Positions 58,408 to 64,000 of a stretch of 64,000 nt of DNA are shown here, piece after piece. Source of the DNA: Clostridiales bacterium (GTDB taxonomy: Bacteria > Bacillota > Clostridia > Christensenellales > CAG-138); contig DXWI01000002.1 in the NCBI GenBank assembly GCA_019416935.1, positions 62,001 through 126,000 of the forward strand, written 5' to 3'. The first letter of the stretch is position 1. Each line of letters starts with the position of its first letter. The notes beneath the pieces are model-generated. The model made no database searches and had not been told where the DNA came from. It was given only the letters and a program-made list of their open reading frames with translations. The position numbers and the translations under genes are program-made.

Positions 58408-59055
58408 TTATTCCTCCCGTATCATGGTCATATTGCCCGCGTCCATTTCGCAGACGGTATCGCACAGCTCGTCGATGTCGCCCTGGTTGTGGCTGGCAAG
58501 CAATATGGTTTTCCCATCCTCCTTTAAGCTCTTGATCAGATCGCGCATTTCGCGAACGCCGTGTTTATCAAGACCATTCAGCGGCTCATCTAAGATAAGC
58601 AAAGATGGATCTTCCATAATCGCCTGTGCGATGCCGAGGCGCTGACGCATACCAAGCGAATATTTCCCTACGGGCTTTTTCATCATCGGATCAAGCCCGA
58701 CGCGGCGTATGGAATCGGCTATTTCCGCGAGTCCTATTTTTTTGTTGAGGGACGCCAGTATTTCAAGGTTTTTTACTCCTGTTATATTCGGCAGGAACCC
58801 CGGCGTTTCGATGATGATACCGAGGTCTTTGGGGAAATCCACATCCTTCCCAATCCGCTTGCCATTTACGATGACTTTTCCTTCTGTGGGCAACAGAAAG
58901 CCGCAAATGCATTTCATAAGCACGGTTTTACCGCTGCCATTGTTGCCGACAATGCCGTGAATCTTGCCTTTTTCAAAATCTCGACTCACACTTTTCAATA
59001 CTCGTTCCTGCCCAAAATCCTTTGATATTTTTTGAACGCTAATGGCTATCTCCAT
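58408..59055 (-). CDS. ABC transporter ATP-binding protein
   Basis: A single NBD of 215 aa with Walker A IVGNNGSGKTVLMKC, signature SLGMRQRLGIAQA, Walker B LLILDEPLNGLD and H-loop LASHN. This drug/bacteriocin-type exporter ATPase (CcmA-like, similar to the BcrA and lantibiotic-immunity F subunits) would dimerise under the two permeases encoded just upstream. ATG 59055 follows ACGGAGGG; the gene starts 3 bp after the permease stop. Confidence 0.9.
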   Translation of the reverse strand: MEIAISVQKISKDFGQERVLKSVSRDFEKGKIHGIVGNNGSGKTVLMKCICGFLLPTEGKVIVNGKRIGKDVDFPKDLGIIIETPGFLPNITGVKNLEILASLNKKIGLAEIADSIRRVGLDPMMKKPVGKYSLGMRQRLGIAQAIMEDPSLLILDEPLNGLDKHGVREMRDLIKSLKEDGKTILLASHNQGDIDELCDTVCEMDAGNMTMIREE

Positions 59056-59058
59056 GTT

Positions 59059-59952
59059 TCAGCCCTCCGTTCCTGTAAAGTTAAAATTATAGGTTCGTAT
59101 TGCCCGAAGCGACAGAACAAACAGAAGGATAATCAGCACCCCAAAGATGACATAGGTCTGCCACAGCCTGGGCAATAAGTCATAGCCAAAATTGTGCATA
59201 TGATAAGTAGCATGGTTTAAGGGGGAAAGCCAGCCCACCGCCACATTCGCCTTATACATTAGCTCGTCCGGGAGCTGAAAGATTGCTTTAATCGTTTCGG
59301 GATTCAAGAGAAACCCATAGAGGCTGAAGGCAAATACGCCGATCACGCCTCCAAACTGCCCTTTTTTCAAATTGAACAGCAGCATGATAAACGCCATTAC
59401 AAGCGTATACAGCAGCATGAGCAGAAAGATCGTTCCCATGCAGGCATAAGGCGTGCTCATTTCAAGGGTTTTCACAAGAGCGGGAAGCGCCACCGCTTGC
59501 CCCGCGCCCGAGTAGCCAAGGATTGCTGCCGTTTCGCTCCACATATCGCCCATAAAGCTCTGCGTCATGCAGACAAGAGAAGTGGCGATCAGAATAAAGA
59601 TGAGATAAATCGCCGTCGCCGCAATAATATACGCCGCCTGCCCGGCGATCCATATTTTGCGGTCTATCCGCATGAGATAGAATGGCGTTCCCGAACTGAT
59701 AAAGGGCATATCCGCAAAAAGCAGCAACAGCAGCAGCGAGGACAAAAGGATGGAATTTGCGTCTCCGAACGTCCATACAAAGGCTTCCACGATCTGCATC
59801 GTCGTTTCATATTCCCGCGCAAACTGCACTGCCTTGTCGGACAGCAAAAAACACAGAATAAAGGCGAGGCAAAATGTGATAATGATGCGGGGGTTTTTAT
59901 GCCAACCGCGAAAGTTATATAGCATAACAGATAGTATCTGTTTGATTTTCAT
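59059..59952 (-). CDS. ABC transporter permease, second subunit
   Basis: 297 aa, about six to seven hydrophobic segments (ITFCLAFILCFLLSD, SSLLLLLLFADMPF, YIIAATAIYLIFILIATSLV, LLMLLYTLVMAFIMLLFNL, VIFGVLIILLFVLSL). No sequence signature beyond ABC-2-like topology. It overlaps the upstream permease gene by 4 bp (ATGA). The pair with one NBD matches three-component ABC-2 exporters used in peptide-antibiotic immunity; the function is inferred. Confidence 0.78.
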   Translation of the reverse strand: MKIKQILSVMLYNFRGWHKNPRIIITFCLAFILCFLLSDKAVQFAREYETTMQIVEAFVWTFGDANSILLSSLLLLLLFADMPFISSGTPFYLMRIDRKIWIAGQAAYIIAATAIYLIFILIATSLVCMTQSFMGDMWSETAAILGYSGAGQAVALPALVKTLEMSTPYACMGTIFLLMLLYTLVMAFIMLLFNLKKGQFGGVIGVFAFSLYGFLLNPETIKAIFQLPDELMYKANVAVGWLSPLNHATYHMHNFGYDLLPRLWQTYVIFGVLIILLFVLSLRAIRTYNFNFTGTEG

Positions 59953-60713
59953 ATCTGTTCAAGCCTCCTTTTTGCAGCGTGGGAGAATAGCAGGCTAAAT
60001 AGGATGATCAACTCCAAAAGCAGCAGCACCACGCCCGTATTGCCCCACATCCAAAACTCTGAGGGATTCGTCCACTCTTTTGGATAGAGGACATAAAACG
60101 TGTCAAAATACCGCTCATAGAGAATGATGAGTACATAGTAAAGTACAAACGGCGAAGCGTACGCCATATATTTGCTGTTGGTAAGCGTGGCAAAGGTAAG
60201 ACCGACAAGCGACCAGAACGCACCGGAACAGACGAACAGCAGGACTTTTCCCATCAGCTCTTCAAAATAGGGCTGGGAAGCCGCGCCGTGTTCCAACGCC
60301 GCTTCCATGGGGGAGAAAACAAGCGCGGCAACCACATACCCCAGCAGCACGCCGAGGCATACCGAAAGTCCGCCCGAAACAAGGCTGCCGAGGATTTTTC
60401 CCAAAAGATATCCGCTTTTTGTCGTGCGGGGCAGGTATTCCTTTACAAAGCCGCTTTTGATGTCGTCAATAAAAGAGGAGGTAAAAGGCAGCGCCGCGAT
60501 GATGGGAAGCGCCAGCGTCATGGCGTCAGAGGTGAGGGCGTTCATGATAAAGGTATGGTGAAAGCCGTTCTCTAGCAGTTCTTCTGAGCGGAATGCTTGA
60601 AGCACATCCTGCACCGAGGAAAGGAGAAGTATGGTAGCTGCCGCCAATATTCCGATATACATACCCTTGCCGGATACAGCCTGCTTTATGGCTCCCGGAA
60701 TTGCTTTTTTCAT
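59949..60713 (-). CDS. ABC transporter permease, first subunit
   Basis: 254 aa with six hydrophobic segments (GMYIGILAAATILLLSS, LALPIIAALPFTSSF, GLSVCLGVLLGYVVAALVF, LLFVCSGAFWSLVGLTFATL, FVLYYVLIILYERYF, VVLLLLELIILFSLLFS). It is the first gene of the ABC cassette; ATG 60713 follows AAAGGAGGAG. The preceding ~200 bp is AT-rich with short AAGATC repeats (around 60738-60772) that could bind the cognate response regulator. Confidence 0.78.
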   Translation of the reverse strand: MKKAIPGAIKQAVSGKGMYIGILAAATILLLSSVQDVLQAFRSEELLENGFHHTFIMNALTSDAMTLALPIIAALPFTSSFIDDIKSGFVKEYLPRTTKSGYLLGKILGSLVSGGLSVCLGVLLGYVVAALVFSPMEAALEHGAASQPYFEELMGKVLLFVCSGAFWSLVGLTFATLTNSKYMAYASPFVLYYVLIILYERYFDTFYVLYPKEWTNPSEFWMWGNTGVVLLLLELIILFSLLFSHAAKRRLEQI

Positions 60714-60919
60714 AATCTCCTCCTTTCCTTTACAAGATCATCTTTTTTTCTATTCTAAAGATCTTATTTACAAAAGTCGTTTTCAAAGTATTATCGTTTT
60801 GTTATCGCGCAGGGATTTTTTCATGTTTTTCTCCCTCCTTTCCACGGTTTTGGGTAATAGGAAAGTAGGCATGGCGGTTTTCCATGCGGTCATGCCTGCT
60901 ATAGACTACTCTTTTCAAC
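60714..60919 (-). promoter_or_regulatory. Regulatory gap ahead of the ABC cassette
   Basis: On the minus strand a hairpin with arms AGGCATG/CATGCCT (60872-60878 with 60891-60897) follows the lipoprotein gene and may attenuate. Further on TTGAAA and an AT-rich stretch with two AAGATC motifs precede the first permease. A precise promoter cannot be fixed. Confidence 0.4.
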
Positions 60920-62323
60920 TCAATATCCTATACTTCTGTCAACCAGCGTTCCATCTATTGCATTAATTGTTAAAACGGAATTGAGTGGATCATCATCTAA
61001 CTCGGAATAGGATTTTTCTCCATTTTTGAATGCAGTCGTTACGTTACCAAAGAAATCCCATACCGGAATGACAAGACCTGCGCTTCTTGTAGCGGGATCT
61101 GTGATTCGCATAAGGCCGAGTTCAATTCGATCAATATTGATCGTTTTGGACATATCATCACTTAGATAAGCATTTGTTACAACGATCATTTTATTGAATA
61201 TATCCATAATTTTGTTAAAGTCCATCATCGTCGTGTTGTCTGTTATGACCTCGCTCACATCATAGGGGTTGATCCACTCCATGCTGACAATACCATCATT
61301 ATTCACGAGAAATGTTAGGCTTTCATATTCCCATCCCTCTATAAAACCGCCTTTGCCATCGTCAATAGCTCCGCTACCACCAGCAGAGCCGGATGTCAGC
61401 GTAAAAGAGTTGTCCCCCAATACCCTTGAATAACTCAACTTATACGCTTTTTGTAATGTTCCGTTAATTTTACCAAATACAAGTGTCGATGTTTTATATG
61501 AGTAATCTGATATTCCCATCAAAGATAACAATGTGTTTGCAGCATCAACTGCCTGATTTTGTGTAATCATAGGTGCAGGTAACAGGTCGGGGCTACCATA
61601 TTCGTCAGTTCCAAATTTAATGTCGCTTTTTACGGCAGTATTCCATAGGTTTCCTATCTCAGCATAACTATCTTGACCTATTGAATATATGAGCCGATAT
61701 TGGTTCGTGCTCGAGTTATTTTCAATGAATATTTTTCTGTATTTACCGTCGCTACCATCCGACACGAGAAATATGGTTGGCACCCCGCTTAAAGTGGTAG
61801 AGAATTCGATAGGAGCTTCCACCAACCCCTCTCCTTCAGGCAGACTCTCCATTGCCATTTGAAATTTTGTAATGCTTCCTTGTATTTCTTGCCTTTTCTG
61901 TTCATCTGTTTCTAAAGCAAGCTGTCTCTGCCAATCTAAAATTGTTTGCTGATAATATGCTTTTGTCTCGAATACATCGCCGGAATAGGTGGTTTGGCCG
62001 TCAAACAATGCTGCAATATATGTCTGGCATTCCGCCTCTGTAAAAAGATGCTTTTCGACACGCGCAGTAGAAAGCCCGTCAGAATTAGGCACAATAACTG
62101 CGGCATCAACATTGACGGTAAGACTGCCTTGTGGGTTCGTTAATGGCTCATCAGCAGAATATCGGCTGGGCGCTGAAAAAGGAGTATCTCTGGATGTAAC
62201 GGCTTTTTCAATCAGCTTCTCATTATCCTTACCAACTACAATCGGGCTTTCCGGCGTTTTCTGACAGGCGGCAGCGCCAAATGCCATAACTGTGATAAGC
62301 AATATAGCAATTACCTTTTTCAT
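60920..62323 (-). CDS. Large lipoprotein, DUF6034-like
   Basis: 467 aa with a lipoprotein signal MKKVIAILLITVMAFGAAAC (Cys in lipobox GAAC) and no further membrane segment, so it is anchored outside the cytoplasmic membrane. Recognisable blocks are LTVNVDAAVIVPNSDGLSTA, a Gln/Glu-rich coil (QRQLALETDEQKRQEIQGSI) and the C-terminal LVIPVWDFFGNV with LTINAIDGTLVDRSIGY, which resemble the two-component-associated lipoproteins called DUF6034. The function is unknown; a sensor or ligand-binding role for the adjacent kinase is a reasonable guess. ATG 62323 has GAGGTAG upstream; the in-frame 62359 start would bury the signal peptide. Confidence 0.72.
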   Translation of the reverse strand: MKKVIAILLITVMAFGAAACQKTPESPIVVGKDNEKLIEKAVTSRDTPFSAPSRYSADEPLTNPQGSLTVNVDAAVIVPNSDGLSTARVEKHLFTEAECQTYIAALFDGQTTYSGDVFETKAYYQQTILDWQRQLALETDEQKRQEIQGSITKFQMAMESLPEGEGLVEAPIEFSTTLSGVPTIFLVSDGSDGKYRKIFIENNSSTNQYRLIYSIGQDSYAEIGNLWNTAVKSDIKFGTDEYGSPDLLPAPMITQNQAVDAANTLLSLMGISDYSYKTSTLVFGKINGTLQKAYKLSYSRVLGDNSFTLTSGSAGGSGAIDDGKGGFIEGWEYESLTFLVNNDGIVSMEWINPYDVSEVITDNTTMMDFNKIMDIFNKMIVVTNAYLSDDMSKTINIDRIELGLMRITDPATRSAGLVIPVWDFFGNVTTAFKNGEKSYSELDDDPLNSVLTINAIDGTLVDRSIGY

Positions 62324-62412
62324 ATCTGAACTACCTCGCTTTGCTGTTGTTGACACCATGATACGGGGAGCGCCGATGCAAAATCCATCACCAAACTGTA
62401 ATTAAAATGTAA

Positions 62413-63792
62413 TTATTGAAAGTGTACCCGCACGGTTGTGCCTTTTTCAACGCTGCTCTCCACCGTAAGTTCCGCATCGTGGGCGTCCGCGATCTTCCTG
62501 ACCAGCGCGAGACCCAGACCGCTACCTCCGCTTTTTTTGCTGCGGGATTTGTCCACCATGTAAAAGGGCTCGAATATGCGCTCCATTGCCTGCTCGGGTA
62601 TACCACGGCCAAAATCTCTGACCTCTATGGTATCGCCGGAGAAGGTGAGGAGAACCCGCTTGTCCGGCGCGTCAGCGTCGTATGCCTTTGCCGCATTGTC
62701 CACAAGGTTGATGAGCAGGGACTGGATAAGGTCCGCGTTGCAGTTTAGTGTCCCGCCGCCGGAATGGGTGGCAAGAGTCACGCCCCGGTCGGCAAGGCTT
62801 TTCTGCGCGTTCTGCCGCACCCGGTCAAAGAGCACGTCAACCTCGCAGGACTTACGCTCGATCTCACGATCCAGAGTAATGATCCGAAGCAGCGTCTGCA
62901 CCAGCCGCTCCAGCCATTCGCACTGCGTTTCGATATGCTCTAAGGATGCATCCTTTTCCTCGTTCGTCATATTAGCACGGCGCAACATACGGGAATGGAG
63001 CAGCAGCGCCGTCAGCGGCGTCTTGAATTCATGGGTCACGCCGCCGATAAAGAGCCGCTGCCGCTCAGCGGTTTCCATAAGCTCAGCGATGCGCGTCTCC
63101 ATAGCCTCCGCCATCCGATTGAAATCGTCTGCCAGCGCGCCCACCTCGTCATGGGTGTCAACGCTGGCGCGGATGCCGTATTCACCGCCCGCAATGCGGC
63201 GGGCGGTGAGCGCAAGGGCGGTCAGCGGCCTTGTGCTGCGGTGCATTATGAGCGCGATGCAGCCCGCGCCCAAAAGGATGCCCGCGAGGCTTACGGCGGC
63301 GAACGTCCACGCCAGGCTTACGATGCTGTTATAGGTCGTGGAGATGTCCTCCACCACGTACACGGCGTAGGGCGTGCTCTTCACCATAACAAGGCTTCCC
63401 ACAATGAGCACATTGCGCCCCTCTATCTCCCTCTCCGTAAGCCGGGCGCCGTATTCCCCATCGGACAGCGGCATAAGCGCGCGCGGGTCAACCGAAACGC
63501 CGGAACAGAGGGTTTCTTCCCCGCGCATCAAAACGGAGGAGGCGTCCGCAAAGCGGGAAAAGCAGTAGTTGACGAGAGAGGTCTCCACCGTTTTTGAATC
63601 GCCCTCCGCAAGATAATAGCCCGCCATCTCGGAAAAAGAGGAAGCAAGGCTTTTCTGCTTGTCCCTTGCATAGCTGTAAGTAAGCTCCAGTATGCTGTTT
63701 TTGGAATGGATAAGGAGCACGGCGGAGCAGGCGGAGACGATGAAAAGCAGCACGGCGATGCAGATGAGGGAGGTCTTTTGCCAAAGCTTCAT
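62413..63792 (-). CDS. Sensor histidine kinase
   Basis: 459 aa. TM1 (about 8-28), an extracellular sensor of about 130 residues, TM2 (about 160-183), a HAMP domain (STRPLTALALTARRIAGGEY), an H-box with H254 (GGVTHEFKTPLTALLLHSRM) and an ATPase domain with N-box LLINLVDNAAKAY, G1 VRDFGRGIP, F-box and G2 SGGSGLGLALV. It is paired with the response regulator gene that ends 1 bp before its start. ATG 63792 follows GGAGG; the longer upstream frame overlaps the regulator gene. Confidence 0.93.
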   Translation of the reverse strand: MKLWQKTSLICIAVLLFIVSACSAVLLIHSKNSILELTYSYARDKQKSLASSFSEMAGYYLAEGDSKTVETSLVNYCFSRFADASSVLMRGEETLCSGVSVDPRALMPLSDGEYGARLTEREIEGRNVLIVGSLVMVKSTPYAVYVVEDISTTYNSIVSLAWTFAAVSLAGILLGAGCIALIMHRSTRPLTALALTARRIAGGEYGIRASVDTHDEVGALADDFNRMAEAMETRIAELMETAERQRLFIGGVTHEFKTPLTALLLHSRMLRRANMTNEEKDASLEHIETQCEWLERLVQTLLRIITLDREIERKSCEVDVLFDRVRQNAQKSLADRGVTLATHSGGGTLNCNADLIQSLLINLVDNAAKAYDADAPDKRVLLTFSGDTIEVRDFGRGIPEQAMERIFEPFYMVDKSRSKKSGGSGLGLALVRKIADAHDAELTVESSVEKGTTVRVHFQ

Positions 63793-63793
63793 A

Positions 63794-64000
63794 CTATCGT
63801 TCCTCCAATCGGTAGCCAAGCTTCGGTATGGCCCGTATCGCATCGCCAAGGTCCAGCTTCTTGCGCAGATTGGATATCTTTACATCTACCGCACGGGTCT
63901 CGCCCGCATACTCGTAGCCCCAAACCTCGCTAAGGAGCTGCTCCCTTGATACGGTCAGGTTCTTGTTCTTTAAGAGCATCAGCAGCACGTCAAATTCCAG
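63794..64000 (-). CDS. OmpR-family response regulator, N-terminal part outside window
   Basis: Only the C-terminal 68 codons are present: a winged-helix effector domain (LEFDVLLMLLKNKNLTVSRE, QLLSEVWGYEYAGETRAVDV, KISNLRKKLDLGDAIRAIPK, LGYRLEER). The receiver domain and start lie to the right. It presumably controls the lipoprotein and ABC cassette genes downstream on the same strand. Confidence 0.9.
   Translation of the reverse strand: MEFDVLLMLLKNKNLTVSREQLLSEVWGYEYAGETRAVDVKISNLRKKLDLGDAIRAIPKLGYRLEER

Larger units (their letters stand above)
53084..64000. mobile_element. Integrative element (left part) inserted at tRNA-Arg(CCU)
   Basis: Starting at the tRNA 3' end, the sequence shifts from GC-rich to AT-rich and carries a tyrosine integrase, an excisionase, a sigma-like regulator and an XRE regulator, in the order known from Tn916-type and phage-like integrative elements. 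Conjugation genes and the right attachment site are not in the window. GC rises again towards 62.4-64 kb, so the cargo is mosaic or the element could end earlier than the window edge. Confidence 0.6.

Overview
The window reads as a chromosomal segment of a high-GC strict anaerobe of the class Clostridia (an Oscillospirales/Christensenellales-like member is my inference). The grounds are an oxygen-sensitive class III ribonucleotide reductase, pyruvate:ferredoxin oxidoreductase, the bifurcating transhydrogenase NfnAB, a GlgC/GlgD pair (a Bacillota trait), clostridial SerA/SerC and strong AGGAGG ribosome binding sites. Most genes up to about 52.6 kb lie on the minus strand, and clusters are separated by GC-rich hairpin terminators. 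From about 53.1 kb the sequence turns clearly AT-richer: an integrative element sits beside a tRNA-Arg gene.

Layout. 1-4.3 kb: nrdD (3' part outside the window) behind a promoter carrying two NrdR boxes and a DnaA-box cluster, then serC-serA. 4.4-9.5 kb: a BMP-type nucleoside ABC importer (lipoprotein, double ATPase, two permeases). 9.8-18.3 kb: a fold-type II PLP enzyme of threonine-synthase type, divergent from ssnA-ygfK-xdhD, a purine/heterocycle catabolic operon that lacks the usual FAD subunit YgfM. 18.3-25.8 kb: GNAT acetyltransferase, SPFH protein, SGNH hydrolase, nifJ and an ion permease. 25.8-29.4 kb: two tRNA 5' remnants, a vWA protein, a macro-domain/HTH protein, an EFR1 flavodoxin-ferredoxin and a HAD phosphatase. 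29.5-35.5 kb: glycogen operon glgBCDA. 35.7-41.3 kb: AlaX, then an ECF sigma/anti-sigma pair bracketed by inverted copies of a ~196-bp intergenic repeat, a PHP phosphoesterase and a cyclase-family hydrolase. 41.5-43.8 kb: nfnAB. 44-49.2 kb: a molybdenum hydroxylase operon (two MobA/MocA-like proteins, one fused to a ModE-type HTH, then xdhB-xdhC-xdhA) behind a near-perfect ModE operator. 49.4-52.6 kb: small unknown proteins, murC and an alpha/beta hydrolase. 52.6-53.1 kb: a strong promoter, three tRNA-Arg 5' halves and one intact tRNA-Arg(CCU). 53.1-64 kb: integrase, excisionase, an attenuator-like leader peptide, a sigma-like regulator, an XRE regulator, then a cell-envelope stress/ABC module with a two-component system running off the right edge.

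Functional picture. Nucleoside import, SsnA/YgfK/XdhD and XdhABC together point to anaerobic purine (or related N-heterocycle) use, with Mo-dependent control through ModE. PFOR and NfnAB supply and balance reduced ferredoxin and NADPH, and glycogen is the carbon store. The right-hand element appears to carry a sensor-regulated ABC exporter/immunity-type cassette.

The observations most worth following are: the MocA-ModE fusion with its own operator; the tandem tRNA-Arg halves beside the integrase; the inverted 196-bp repeats around the sigma/anti-sigma pair; XdhD without YgfM; the macro/HTH plus vWA pair; and the IreB-like/CARDB/ABC/lipoprotein/two-component cassette. Protein family names rest on my reading of motifs, not on a database search.
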